Below are positions 17,251 to 26,420 of a stretch of DNA of 64,000 nt, piece after piece. Below the pieces are notes generated by a model. The model worked only from the letters and a program-made list of their open reading frames with translations. It had not been told where the DNA came from and did no database searches. How positions within the stretch are numbered: position 1 is the stretch's first letter; every line of letters begins with the position of its first letter. The DNA comes from Saprospiraceae bacterium (GTDB lineage: Bacteria > Bacteroidota > Bacteroidia > Chitinophagales > Saprospiraceae): NCBI GenBank assembly GCA_016787525.1, contig JAEUUP010000086.1, forward strand, positions 1-64,000. Reading direction: 5' to 3'. The translations under genes were made by a program, and so were the position numbers.

Positions 17251-17706
17251 ATGGAAAAAGATTATGCCTTAGCTTCTAAATTAATCGCACTTTGGGCAAG
17301 TTTTGCCTGTTTAGGTGTCCTTATTTTGATGATTCAGCCTATTATCAAGACACCTAAAAGCAGAAATCAAATTGTATGTGGCAATACCTTGATGCCTACA
17401 TTCAATGGAGAAACAGGTAAAAAAGGTAAAATACTTTTCGTTGAAAATTGCGCCCAATGCCATGCTAAAAATATGAAAGACCGATTAACAGGTCCGCCAC
17501 TTGGTGATTGGCGTAATTATTTTAGTGATGAAAAGGAAGTCACTCAATTCCTCAATGCACCAAAAAAGTATAGAGAAACAGCCAAAAACAAGTCTTTGAG
17601 AAAACTCCATAAAGAATATGGGCAGACGGATTGTACGCCCGTTCCCAATTTAACCCTTGAAGAAGTGACGGCAATTTTTACTTACGTTAATAACCGTTAC
17701 CATTAG
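17251..17706 (+). CDS. Membrane-anchored class I cytochrome c
   Basis: 151 residues. One N-terminal membrane helix (about 9-30) is followed by a c-type domain with heme motif 'CAQCH' near residue 69, 'LTGPPLGDW' and a C-terminal 'LTLEEVTAIFTYVNN' helix. These domains usually carry the sixth ligand Met in an 'MP.L' stretch just before that helix; here the equivalent reads 'CTPVPNL', with no Met. The heme may be pentacoordinate or use another ligand. It is convergent with the OmpA gene, overlapping by 4 bp. It probably has a periplasmic electron-transfer or sensing role. Confidence 0.75.
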   Translation: MEKDYALASKLIALWASFACLGVLILMIQPIIKTPKSRNQIVCGNTLMPTFNGETGKKGKILFVENCAQCHAKNMKDRLTGPPLGDWRNYFSDEKEVTQFLNAPKKYRETAKNKSLRKLHKEYGQTDCTPVPNLTLEEVTAIFTYVNNRYH

Positions 17707-20306
17707 TCCGTAATAATCTCAAACTCTACTCGCCGATTGAGTTGTTTCGACTCATCAGAATCGTTGTCAGCAGCAGGTTGCGATTGCCCCAAGCCTTTGA
17801 ATGTGATACGCCGAGCTGGCACGCCTTTATTGACCAAATATTGATAACACATCTTTGCTCGATTGACTGAGAGAATCACATTGCTGCTTTTTGAGCCTGT
17901 CCCGTCCGTATGCCCGACTATGCGCAAACGATAATTCTCGTTTTTGAGCATAATGAAAGCAACTTCATCCAGTATGGCAAGGCTTTTCGCTTGATAAATG
18001 GTCTTACTGTGGTCAAAATAGACAGGTGAAATCGTGTAATGATTGCGCACAATATTGAAAGCCGTCGAATCTGAGACAGATGCGGCATCGAGATAAGGAT
18101 TCGCACGTCGCGTTGGGAAAGGTGTGTGATATTGGTTGTCATCAACGCGTATGAGTGTATCCAAGGCCACCACAGTTTGGACTGTATCCACAGGTTTATC
18201 CAAATCCATTTGAGGTGGAATGGTTTGCGGGATAATCAGGCGTGGTGGTTTGACATTGGTACGCGCTGCTGAATCAACCGTTGATTTGGTTGGAGCTGTT
18301 TTCAGAGGTTTTTCAATAGCCATGATTAAACTATCTACATTGACAGTTGGCTTTTCTACGATGTTTTGACTTGTATCTGAGGCTGTTGGTACAATCGGTT
18401 TGGTTGCAATCAGACTATCTTTTGTTGGCTCTTTGACCATTGGCTTTTCTGTTGCTGCATACTGAGGGGTCTCTTTTTGTGGCGACACAATCGTTGCGGG
18501 TTTCTCAATCACTGAGGCACTGTCCTTTGCTACTTTGGGTTGTTCTTTTATCTTAGGTTGTTCCGCAACATACTGAGGGGTCTCTTTCTGTGGCGACAAA
18601 ATCGTTTTAGGTTTCTCAATCACTGCTATGCTGTCTTTCGCTACCTTAGATTGTTCTTTTATTTTAGGTTGTTCTGCCACATACTGAGGGGTCTCTTTCT
18701 GTGGCGATGCAGTCGTTGCGGGTTTTTCAATCACTGCTGCACTGTCTTTCGCTACTTTGGGTTGTTCTTTTATTTTAGGTTGTTCTGCCACATACTGAGG
18801 GGTCTCTTTTTGTGGTAATGCAGTCGTTTTAGGTTTCTCAATCACTGCGGCACTATCCTTTGCTACTTTGGGTTGCTCTTTTATCTTAGGTTCTTGCGCT
18901 GTGTACTGAGGGGTCTCTTTTGTGGGTATAGGTTTTATAGCATGGGTTGTTGTATCCACAATCTGTATTTGATTCACAAAGATAGGGGTACTGGTTGTGG
19001 TATTGGTTTCTATTTTAGCTTTCAGAGTGTCGGTTTCTAATGGTTTTATGGTTTCTGGTGATGTGGGTTGGCTCACATACTGAGGGGGTGTTTGGATTGG
19101 ATTGATTGATGGGATTTGAGTTGATGTATCGTTTTGACTGCGCACCTTCGTTGTATCATTTAGTTGAACGACGGGGTTGGTTGCTTGATTGTAGACTGTA
19201 TCTGCTGTGTTTTGAGCCATAGCAGAATCTTTTTTCTCTGTCGGGCAACCTTTATAACGTCCTGAACCTGATACAGTTGGACATTCATCAAATTTGTCAG
19301 CAATGCCATCGCCATCCGTATCAGGACAGCCATCGTAGTTTTTCAGACCCGCGATGGTTGGACATTCGTCTTTATCGTCCGTTATACCATCGCCGTCGCG
19401 GTCGGGGCAACCATTGAGTTTGGGATCGCCTTTGAGGAAAGGGCATTTGTCCAATTTGTCCACAATGCCGTCTTTATCCGAATCTTTGGTATAACCCAAA
19501 ATTTTTGACAAACCAATACTCCCCATAAAATACCAATCGTTGGCATTCGGATTACCCGCCACACTGATGCCATCAATATAGTCCGAGAAAGTCGGTCGAA
19601 AACCGCCTTCCAACGTAATCACTGTTCGTCGGTTGACCAAAGGCAAACGCAAACCACCCCCAATAGGCAATACAAAATGGACTTTTTCAAAATCAATCGT
19701 TTTATCTGCGGCTATACGTGGTGCTTCTGTTATGGGATTGGGTGAAGGACTGTCGTTAAAATCAGTTTTAGGATTCAAAAAAGCCCCACCACCACCGACA
19801 TATATAAATGGTGAGATGGAACGCGTCCGCTTGCGCACAATTGGGCTTTTAGTATCATCATCGAGAACAGAAACACCTGAAGAAAGGGCTGAAATCTTGC
19901 GTTGTGTACTCAAAAAATGTAACTCTGCCCGTAAAGAAAGCTCCGTGATAGATGATTTGAATTGAATATTACGCGCCATTCGCCAACTTACATCCGTAGA
20001 ATGTGCATCGCTACCTGCTAAAATACCTTGTGAAAGAGTGGCTTGCACAGCAAAATAGTCACCAAAAGCACGGCGTACAAACACCCCCACCATTGGTCGG
20101 GTTTCAGCGAGAGCTAATTCTAAATCACCTGAATAAGCTGTTGCACCCAATAGAATGCCGCCTTCGATACTGGGCGGTTTGCGTATTTTGATATCCGTAG
20201 AACTCCTTTGGGGAGATGGAGATATGGTGTCAGTTTTAGCATTTTGAGCAGACACTATCGTGCTAAAAAATACTAAAACAGTTAAGAGCAAAGAGTCGGC
20301 TTTCAT
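17703..20306 (-). CDS. OmpA-family outer-membrane protein with TSP3 and Pro-rich repeats
   Basis: 867 residues. A signal peptide (about 1-20) is followed by an outer-membrane beta-barrel-like domain (to about 270). Next come about three Ca-binding thrombospondin type 3 repeats ('DSDKDGIVDKLDKCP', 'DGDGITDDKDECP', 'DGDGIADKFDECP'). A long Pro/Lys/Gln linker follows, with five 37-residue repeats. The C-terminal OmpA domain ('RIVGHTDGTGSKSSN', 'QLNRRVEFEI') binds peptidoglycan. It resembles gliding/T9SS-associated OmpA proteins but is not assigned further. Each linker repeat contains one 10-mer copy, read as TPQY. Confidence 0.88.
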   Translation of the reverse strand: MKADSLLLTVLVFFSTIVSAQNAKTDTISPSPQRSSTDIKIRKPPSIEGGILLGATAYSGDLELALAETRPMVGVFVRRAFGDYFAVQATLSQGILAGSDAHSTDVSWRMARNIQFKSSITELSLRAELHFLSTQRKISALSSGVSVLDDDTKSPIVRKRTRSISPFIYVGGGGAFLNPKTDFNDSPSPNPITEAPRIAADKTIDFEKVHFVLPIGGGLRLPLVNRRTVITLEGGFRPTFSDYIDGISVAGNPNANDWYFMGSIGLSKILGYTKDSDKDGIVDKLDKCPFLKGDPKLNGCPDRDGDGITDDKDECPTIAGLKNYDGCPDTDGDGIADKFDECPTVSGSGRYKGCPTEKKDSAMAQNTADTVYNQATNPVVQLNDTTKVRSQNDTSTQIPSINPIQTPPQYVSQPTSPETIKPLETDTLKAKIETNTTTSTPIFVNQIQIVDTTTHAIKPIPTKETPQYTAQEPKIKEQPKVAKDSAAVIEKPKTTALPQKETPQYVAEQPKIKEQPKVAKDSAAVIEKPATTASPQKETPQYVAEQPKIKEQSKVAKDSIAVIEKPKTILSPQKETPQYVAEQPKIKEQPKVAKDSASVIEKPATIVSPQKETPQYAATEKPMVKEPTKDSLIATKPIVPTASDTSQNIVEKPTVNVDSLIMAIEKPLKTAPTKSTVDSAARTNVKPPRLIIPQTIPPQMDLDKPVDTVQTVVALDTLIRVDDNQYHTPFPTRRANPYLDAASVSDSTAFNIVRNHYTISPVYFDHSKTIYQAKSLAILDEVAFIMLKNENYRLRIVGHTDGTGSKSSNVILSVNRAKMCYQYLVNKGVPARRITFKGLGQSQPAADNDSDESKQLNRRVEFEIITD
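18420..18921 (-). repeat. 111-bp in-frame tandem repeat in the OmpA gene
   Basis: About five units of exactly 111 bp (37 codons), as shown by 10-mer copies at 18904, 18793, 18682, 18571 and 18460. Each unit encodes KETPQYVAEQPKIKEQ followed by a VAKDS..VIEKP stretch, with minor variation. The repeats probably form an extended periplasmic linker, and unit number may vary between strains. Confidence 0.9.
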
Positions 20307-20410
20307 AGTTCGTTCATTTTCTTTGAATGTATCTGTTTCAAGAACAGATTTTTAAGTGTGTAAAATTAATACACATTGACATAAAAACGATAATAAAACG
20401 AAAAATAAAG

Positions 20411-20625
20411 GTAAATCAATATATTGATTTACACCTTCTCTAATATTTGAAGAGATTCTAACATAGACGGGCAACTCTGTTTAGCGCAATACCTCAATAT
20501 TTCAATGCTATCAGTTGCAAAGTGTAGGCGAGTTATAATTTATAGTGAGTTTAACTACTTTTGAAACCCCAAACATATGCCTTCTGAATTACTTTCTTTG
20601 CAATCCAAAAGGCATATGTGGTTAT
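20411..20625. repeat. Two inverted repeats in the 384-bp gap
   Basis: A perfect 22-bp dyad (20411-20432, arm GTAAATCAATA) lies about 105 bp upstream of the OmpA start. A second inverted repeat (20572-20583 with 20609-20620, arm AACATATGCCTT) lies between it and the DUF1501 gene end. The first could be an operator and the second a terminator or small element; neither role is established. Nothing else is seen in 20307-20690. Confidence 0.4.
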
Positions 20626-20690
20626 TTTCTCTAATTAACGTGTGGATAATGTGTGAAATATAGGGCTTAACTATTTAATAATCATTAAGC

Positions 20691-21908
20691 TTAAAACATC
20701 CCCCTCAGTATTTCCTGCTTGATGCCCGCTTTCGATGGGTCAACGCCCAATTTTTGGCTCAATAAAGTGGCATAAACGGAACGGAAATCGAATTGATGTT
20801 TCAAATCGCCTGCATTCAAATCATCAAAATTCGGATTTGAGCCGATGATTTTTCCTTTATTATTGCCACCAATGATGAAAACAGGTGCTGCTGCGCCGTG
20901 GTCAGTGCCACTACCATTGTCCTTCACACGTCGCCCAAATTCGCTGAACAACATAATCGTTACATTGCCCAAAAGACCAGATGTTACCATATCGTTGTAA
21001 AAAGCTTTAACCGATTCCGAAACTTCGGTCAGGAGTTGTTTGTGTTTGCCCAATTGATTGGAATGTGTATCAAAACTACCCAAACCTGTGTAATAAACAG
21101 GCGTTGACAAGCCCCCTTTAATCATTTTGGCAATCCAATTCAGGTTTTGAGCCAATCCATGCTTTGGATACTGTTCCATAGAACTCCTTTGGAGAGGGGT
21201 CGCCATTTGCGATTTTTCTAATGCTTTTTTGATTTGGTCAGACCCTTCAAAAGAACCAATCATCAGTTTGCGTACAAAGTCGAGATTCGGATTTTCATCA
21301 AGTGGGTCTTGATTGTTTTCTTTAATAGACTTCAACAACCGTTCAAACCGTTGTGGGTCTTGCATCGTGAGTGTGTGGCTGTTCGCACCCATCAAGGCAA
21401 GATTGTCAATATTATCGAGATTCAACGCCCCCAACGGCTCTTCAGGCGCGCAAGTGGCATCGAGATAACGTCCCAACCAACCTGTGTTTAAATATTCGGT
21501 GCTGCCTGAAGCGGTTTGCCAAATTTCGATACTCCGAAAATGCGACCGATTCGGATTAGGATAGCCTACATTTTGAATCACAGATAAATGCCCTGCTTGT
21601 TGCATCTCTGCAAAACCTTTCATGCTCGGATGCCAACCCATGCCACCCGTAGCTGCTTTCAGAACCTGCTCTTTCGGGATGGCAATTGACTTACGAAAGT
21701 CATAATACTGAGGGGTATCGTAGGGGATGAATGTGTTCAAACCATCGTTGCCACCATTCAGCTGAATGACAACTAAAATATTTCTATCTTGCGCAAAGCC
21801 TTGATACAAGCCTTGCGTCGGCATAGCTGATAAAAACTTGGGTAAAACGAGCATACCCCCAGCCGTTGTGCCGACTATTTTTAGAAAATCTCTACGTGTA
21901 TTTTTCAT
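20691..21908 (-). CDS. DUF1501 family protein with Tat signal
   Basis: 405 residues. The N-terminus carries a twin-arginine motif (TRRDFLK) and a hydrophobic stretch, so it is probably exported folded. The body shows DUF1501 features of the alkaline-phosphatase-like fold ('VVIQLNGGNDGLNTFIPY', 'GLGSFDTHSNQ', 'FSEFGRRVKDNGSGTDHGAA'). Enzymatic activity is unproven. It is co-transcribed with the DUF1800 gene 45 bp upstream, the usual partner. The C-terminal 'EILRG' is encoded by a 10-mer copy (20701). Confidence 0.9.
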   Translation of the reverse strand: MKNTRRDFLKIVGTTAGGMLVLPKFLSAMPTQGLYQGFAQDRNILVVIQLNGGNDGLNTFIPYDTPQYYDFRKSIAIPKEQVLKAATGGMGWHPSMKGFAEMQQAGHLSVIQNVGYPNPNRSHFRSIEIWQTASGSTEYLNTGWLGRYLDATCAPEEPLGALNLDNIDNLALMGANSHTLTMQDPQRFERLLKSIKENNQDPLDENPNLDFVRKLMIGSFEGSDQIKKALEKSQMATPLQRSSMEQYPKHGLAQNLNWIAKMIKGGLSTPVYYTGLGSFDTHSNQLGKHKQLLTEVSESVKAFYNDMVTSGLLGNVTIMLFSEFGRRVKDNGSGTDHGAAAPVFIIGGNNKGKIIGSNPNFDDLNAGDLKHQFDFRSVYATLLSQKLGVDPSKAGIKQEILRGMF

Positions 21909-21953
21909 GTTAAGAGTAATTTTTGATTTTACGTATCAGCCTCAAATCTTCGA

Positions 21954-23372
21954 TCAATAAATCTGAAACTCAGGTGATTTCATAATGTGTTCTGCCAATC
22001 GCGTCACCGATTTTGGGGCATTGTCTGCTTTTGCATCAAAGTCATATTTCAAAATACGTTCACATTCTGCTTGTAAATCGGGCGAAACGGTGAACACAAG
22101 GCGGTCGGTTAAGTCTTTGATGATGTCTTTATTGTTTGTCAATCCTTTATTCCATCGCAAATTAGGCATTTTTTCCATGCCTTTATCTTTGCCAAACAGG
22201 GCTTCTTCGGTCATACCGATTTCATCGGCAGCATCTTCTTTCATCCGTCGAACTTTGAGGGTTTCGAGCGGTTTTCCACTTGCCAAAAGAGCCACGACAC
22301 TGGTGCGTTGCAATAATTTTTGGGAACTCAACCATGTTTTGCCACCGTCCCAACCTTTGACATTCGGTGGATTCAAGAGTTTCATGCCTTGTCCATTGAA
22401 ATAAGGCTGGGATGTGCGAATTGGTGGCACATCTAATTGAAATTCGTACAAAAGTTGCAGTAAAAACGTGGTTGGGTCTTTGATTTTCCAACCTTGACTT
22501 TTTACAAAACGCTCATCGCGTACCAATTTTTCTAACATGGGACGCATCTCAAAATTGGCTTTTCGGAACGTTGATGTGTAGTCATCAATCATCGCTTGCT
22601 TGGGTTCATCAGACACAAAAAACTTCAAAAACTTTGTCATCAACCGCTCCCCTGCTTTTGGATGATCGAATATGATAGTCACCATATCGTCGGCTTTCCA
22701 ATTACCCGTTTTGCCGAGGTAGGTTTTATTGCCGTTGTCTTCCCAAATGCGATAATATTGTCCGCCACCATCGCCCAAATTCAAGCCAGCCAAAGCACGC
22801 GCGCCTTCTTTGATGTCCCCCTCAGTATAATTGCCGACACCGAGTGTGAAGAGTTCCAAAAGTTCGCGGCTGAGGTTTTCATTGGGCGTTTTAGCTTTGT
22901 TTTGGGTATTGTCGAGATAACCCAACATGGCATTATCGTACAAAATCAATCGTGTCAATTCTTTGTAATTACCAAAAGCCATGCGTCGAAACAGTTCGTT
23001 TTGTTGCCACATTGACCACGAGGCTTTCACTTTTTGCAAATCCGAAACAAAGTGATTGTGCCAAAACAAAACCATTTTTTCTCGCAATGGAAAATCATCT
23101 GTGTGCATTTTTTTGAGCCACTCGTGCGCAATGCCTACGGCTCTAAGTCGTTCAGCCACAGCGAGTTGTTTCTTAGTGAGGTCATCCATTTGGCGCACTT
23201 CTCTGAATTCTTTGCGATTGCGCGGTGCATCGGCGAGGAATGTCGGCTCGGACATACTGAAGGGTGTCTCAAAACTCTTTTTTAAAAACTGTTCGACTCC
23301 CATTCGGTTGATTGTCTCCGCTTGTGCATTCGTAAAACCCAAGCGTTGACTTAAAAAAAAGGCTTCTTTCAT
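21954..23372 (-). CDS. DUF1800 family protein
   Basis: A 472-residue member of the DUF1800 family, with 'LSQRLGFTNAQAETIN' at the start, 'MVLFWHNHFVSD', 'NENLSRELLELFTLGVGNYTEGDI', and 'NPPNVKGWDGGKTWLS' near the end. The function is unknown; it is nearly always paired with DUF1501. No signal peptide is visible from this start. 10-mer copies: 'YTEGD' (22818), and a one-mismatch copy at 23255. Confidence 0.9.
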   Translation of the reverse strand: MKEAFFLSQRLGFTNAQAETINRMGVEQFLKKSFETPFSMSEPTFLADAPRNRKEFREVRQMDDLTKKQLAVAERLRAVGIAHEWLKKMHTDDFPLREKMVLFWHNHFVSDLQKVKASWSMWQQNELFRRMAFGNYKELTRLILYDNAMLGYLDNTQNKAKTPNENLSRELLELFTLGVGNYTEGDIKEGARALAGLNLGDGGGQYYRIWEDNGNKTYLGKTGNWKADDMVTIIFDHPKAGERLMTKFLKFFVSDEPKQAMIDDYTSTFRKANFEMRPMLEKLVRDERFVKSQGWKIKDPTTFLLQLLYEFQLDVPPIRTSQPYFNGQGMKLLNPPNVKGWDGGKTWLSSQKLLQRTSVVALLASGKPLETLKVRRMKEDAADEIGMTEEALFGKDKGMEKMPNLRWNKGLTNNKDIIKDLTDRLVFTVSPDLQAECERILKYDFDAKADNAPKSVTRLAEHIMKSPEFQIY

Positions 23373-23729
23373 GTTCTGATTTTTTTCTCAATGATAGTTG
23401 TAGTGTTGTGATTCGCTTATATGACTGTGGCTGTTTTAGAAAGTTTAATAAGTCTTCTAAAATCCAAAACAGCGTGCCGTTTTCCTTTTCTATCCAACTA
23501 TTTTTTAAGAACATTTTTTAAAAAATCTGCATTTTATTGCTTTATTAATTGAATTATTTTCAACTATGGCATTCAAATAGGCTTGTTTATTATAAAATTC
23601 AAAAAATAGGCTTTTTTACTGAGGGGTATATTCTCGTATTATTTTCGGATATTTGCGCGCCAAAAATTGAAAGGGTTTTGTGAAAATCTGAGATTGTCAT
23701 CCATTTATCAATAAAATTAATAAAAATTT
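23373..23729. other. 357-bp AT-rich intergenic region with one 10-mer copy
   Basis: This is the divergent gap between the DUF1800 and asparaginase-like genes, so promoters for both must lie here. I see only AT-rich sequence, a 10-mer copy at 23617 and a weak -7-like GATATTTG at 23648-23655. There is no convincing RNA or repeat. Confidence 0.4.
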
Positions 23730-24221
23730 ATGATACAAATTTTCGTTACAGGCGGTACTTTTGACAAAGAATACAATTATATCACAGGAGAATTGTATTT
23801 TAAAGATACACATCTAAAATCTATGTTGGAGCGAGGTCGCTGCACGCTTGATTTTGATGTCAAAACGCTGATGATGGTGGATAGCCTTCGCATGACGGAT
23901 GCCGACCGCCAAATCATCGTACACAATTGCAAAATGGCGGCAACGGATAAAATCATTCTGACGCATGGCACAGATACGATGGTGAAAACAGCGGGCATTT
24001 TGGCTGCTGAAAAAATTGATAAAACGATTGTCTTGACGGGTGCGATGATTCCTTATGCTTTTGGTACATCGAGCGATGGTTTTTTCAATCTGGGTTCAGC
24101 TTTGGCTTTTGTTCAAACCTTGCCGCATGGCGTTTATGTTGTGATGAATGGTCGCTATTTTGATTACGATAAAGTTAGAAAAAACACCCAAACGGGTAAT
24201 TTTGAAATAGTTATGAATTAA
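23730..24221 (+). CDS. Single-domain asparaginase-like protein
   Basis: 163 residues, equal to only the N-terminal domain of a type I/II L-asparaginase, which is usually about 330. Both catalytic threonine motifs are present: 'FVTGGTFDK' near residue 7 and 'LTHGTDTM' near 75. 'AMIPYAFGTSSDGFFNLG' follows. Short stand-alone members are a known subfamily, so this is probably not a truncation; the frame ends cleanly and the next gene follows after 5 bp. The real substrate is uncertain. Confidence 0.8.
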   Translation: MIQIFVTGGTFDKEYNYITGELYFKDTHLKSMLERGRCTLDFDVKTLMMVDSLRMTDADRQIIVHNCKMAATDKIILTHGTDTMVKTAGILAAEKIDKTIVLTGAMIPYAFGTSSDGFFNLGSALAFVQTLPHGVYVVMNGRYFDYDKVRKNTQTGNFEIVMN

Positions 24222-24226
24222 CAGTT

Positions 24227-24445
24227 ATGGAATATCTTGGTTTATTGTTTGAGTTTTGTTTTTTAGCATTGGGCATTTATGCTTACCGTTTTGCAACGGG
24301 CAAAATAAAATTTTCAGAAACCCAACGCCCTATGGCGGAGCAATTTCGCAAGGAAAACAGTGGCTGGATGCGCTTAACAGGTTTGGCGTTGATTGCCATT
24401 ATGAGTGTCGAAATTGTGCTTCATATCGTTCAAATGTTTAGATAA
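24227..24445 (+). CDS. Small membrane protein
   Basis: A 72-residue protein with two predicted membrane helices (about 3-20 and 48-70) separated by a charged loop 'KFSETQRPMAEQFRKEN'. It lies between the asparaginase-like and csaA-like genes with short gaps, likely one operon. Family not recognised. Confidence 0.6.
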   Translation: MEYLGLLFEFCFLALGIYAYRFATGKIKFSETQRPMAEQFRKENSGWMRLTGLALIAIMSVEIVLHIVQMFR

Positions 24446-24475
24446 CAACTCTTTTTGGTCAATTTTTAAATAGAA

Positions 24476-24808
24476 ATGATTACTTACGACGATTTTCACA
24501 AAGTAGAAATGCACGTTGGCACTATCATCGCTGCTGACGATTTTCCTGAAGCCCGCAAGCCAGCGTTCAAATTAACCATTGACTTTGGGGAACAAATTGG
24601 CATCAAACGCAGTTCTGCTCAGATTACGGTGCTTTACACCAAAGAAAATTTGGTCGGAAGGCAGATAATTGCTGTGACGAATTTTCCAAAAAAGCAAATT
24701 GGTAAGTTTTTCTCAGAAGTTCTCGTTTTAGGGAGCGTGGATACTGAGGGGGTGGTAACACTCTTGCAACCTGCGGGGAAAGTTGAAAATGGCTTGCGTA
24801 TTTCATAA
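24476..24808 (+). CDS. csaA: tRNA-binding domain protein (CsaA-like)
   Basis: A 110-residue stand-alone EMAP/tRNA-binding OB fold of the CsaA type: 'FHKVEMHVGTIIAADDFPEARKPAFKLTIDFG' (split), 'KRSSAQITVLYTKENLVGRQIIAVTNFPKKQIGKFFSEVLVLG'. The length matches B. subtilis CsaA, which binds tRNA and has chaperone-like activity linked to protein export. A 10-mer copy encodes 'DTEGV' near the end (24742). Confidence 0.87.
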   Translation: MITYDDFHKVEMHVGTIIAADDFPEARKPAFKLTIDFGEQIGIKRSSAQITVLYTKENLVGRQIIAVTNFPKKQIGKFFSEVLVLGSVDTEGVVTLLQPAGKVENGLRIS

Positions 24809-24970
24809 AAATAAATGGCAACACACGCATGTGCGATGTTTCAAGTATTTGGCGCATGCGTTTTCATTTCACAATGGTTTAAGAAACAATGGTTTGTACA
24901 ATTTTTGAGTCTTAATATTTTTGGCTTTTTTTATCATTCAGTAACCGATATTATTTTTAAAAACAATCAC

Positions 24971-26374
24971 ATGAAAAAAACGGCTTTAGTTCTTTCTTTG
25001 TTTTTATGTCACATTCCTCTTTTTGCTCAACTGACGGTGCGTCTGACTGCCGTTCCGAGCAATACACCGATTTCTGACACAATCTTTATTGCGGGCAATT
25101 TCAATAATTGGAACCCGAAGGATTTGAGTAAAATTTTGATACGCCAAAGTGATGGCACTTACAAAATTACATTCTCCACAACCGTAACCAATATTGAATA
25201 CAAATTCACAAGAGGTGCTTGGGCTTCTGTGGAAGGCAACGCAAGCGGTGGCGAAATCAGTAATCGAACGCTGACCTATAACGGCGGCATACAATCTATT
25301 GACAATCAAGTGCTTAGTTGGAAGGATTTGGTTCGTAATAGCAACACATCGGCAGCCTCGAATGTGCGTATTGTGAGTCATAATTTTTATATGCCACAGT
25401 TCAATCGTACGCGCCGCGTCTTGATTTATCTACCCCCTCAGTATGCCGATACCTCGAAACGTTTCCCTGTGATGTATATGCAAGATGGGCAAAATCTATT
25501 TGATAAATATACGTCTTTTTCAGGTGAGTGGGAAGTAGATGAAACGCTGAATAGGCTGGCGGCGGCCGGCGACAAAGGCTGTATCGTTGTCGGTATTGAA
25601 AATGGTGGAGCGGATAGAATGGGTGAATACACGCCGTGGCGTAATGCGCGATATGGCGGCGGTGATGGTGCAAAATATGCCCGTTTTTTAGTTGAAACTT
25701 TGAAACCTTATATTGATGCCAATTTTAGAACCAAATCTGATAGGTTGAATACGGCGATTGGAGGCAGTTCGTTGGGTGGTTTGATTTCGATGTATGCAGC
25801 AGCTGAATATCAAAGTGTTTTTTCCAAAGCTCTGGTCTTTTCGCCCTCGTTTTGGTTCAATGATTCCTGTTTCACACAGGCTCGTTTGCGTGGCAAGCAG
25901 TTTGCAATGCGTTACTATTTTATGTCAGGTGGCGCGAACGAAGACCCAGATATGTTGCCAGATATTCAACAAATGGTGTCTATACTGAGGGGTGTCGGTT
26001 ACACTGACGATGAATTTAAAGTTGTGACAAAAACCGATGGACAACACACCGAATGGTTCTGGGCGCGCGAGTTTGGTGATGGTTATAAATGGCTGTTTAG
26101 GGAAGCCACAACCAAGACGGATGTGGGGAATATTGATACAAAAGTTAAACTCTTTCCAAACCCTACAGATTCGCTTTTGACGATAGAAACGAGTGAAAAT
26201 TTGAGCTTTACGAATATCGAAATTTATGACTATTTGGGTCGTTTGATGCGTAAAGAGCCTTTGGCATCGAATCGGACGGTCGTGGTTTCTTATTTGAAAG
26301 CGGGAAATTATATCCTTCGTTTGACCAAAGGAAATACAGTTTTGGCGACAAAACCTTTTGTAAAAGCGCATTAA
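24971..26374 (+). CDS. Secreted esterase with T9SS sorting domain
   Basis: 468 residues. A signal peptide (ends LFAQ) is followed by a CBM48/AMPK-like early-set domain (about 20-110, 'IFIAGNFNNWNPKD'). Then comes an enterochelin-esterase-like alpha/beta hydrolase (about 125-375: 'MYMQDGQNLFDKYTSFSGEW', nucleophile elbow 'GGSSLGG', 'FSPSFW', and a late His in 'DGQHTEWFW'). The last 80 or so residues are a type A T9SS sorting domain ('LFPNPTDSLLTIE', 'YLKAGNYILRLTKG'). It likely cleaves ester-linked decorations outside the cell. ATG 24971 gives the signal peptide. 10-mer copies encode 'PPQY' (25434) and 'ILRG' (25983). Confidence 0.88.
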   Translation: MKKTALVLSLFLCHIPLFAQLTVRLTAVPSNTPISDTIFIAGNFNNWNPKDLSKILIRQSDGTYKITFSTTVTNIEYKFTRGAWASVEGNASGGEISNRTLTYNGGIQSIDNQVLSWKDLVRNSNTSAASNVRIVSHNFYMPQFNRTRRVLIYLPPQYADTSKRFPVMYMQDGQNLFDKYTSFSGEWEVDETLNRLAAAGDKGCIVVGIENGGADRMGEYTPWRNARYGGGDGAKYARFLVETLKPYIDANFRTKSDRLNTAIGGSSLGGLISMYAAAEYQSVFSKALVFSPSFWFNDSCFTQARLRGKQFAMRYYFMSGGANEDPDMLPDIQQMVSILRGVGYTDDEFKVVTKTDGQHTEWFWAREFGDGYKWLFREATTKTDVGNIDTKVKLFPNPTDSLLTIETSENLSFTNIEIYDYLGRLMRKEPLASNRTVVVSYLKAGNYILRLTKGNTVLATKPFVKAH

Positions 26375-26381
26375 AAACATG

Positions 26382-26417
26382 AAACTGCCACCGAAATGTG
26401 TGTTTCGGTGGCAGTTT
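26382..26417. terminator. Bidirectional terminator
   Basis: Perfect 15-bp stem AAACTGCCACCGAAA / TTTCGGTGGCAGTTT with a 6-nt loop, between the convergent esterase and beta-barrel genes. A-rich and T-rich flanks allow use on both strands. Confidence 0.85.
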
Positions 26418-26420
26418 TAA

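Noticed and set aside
18540-18818. Open frame antisense to the OmpA repeats
   Set aside because: It is a shadow of the 111-bp repeats on the other strand, without start context.
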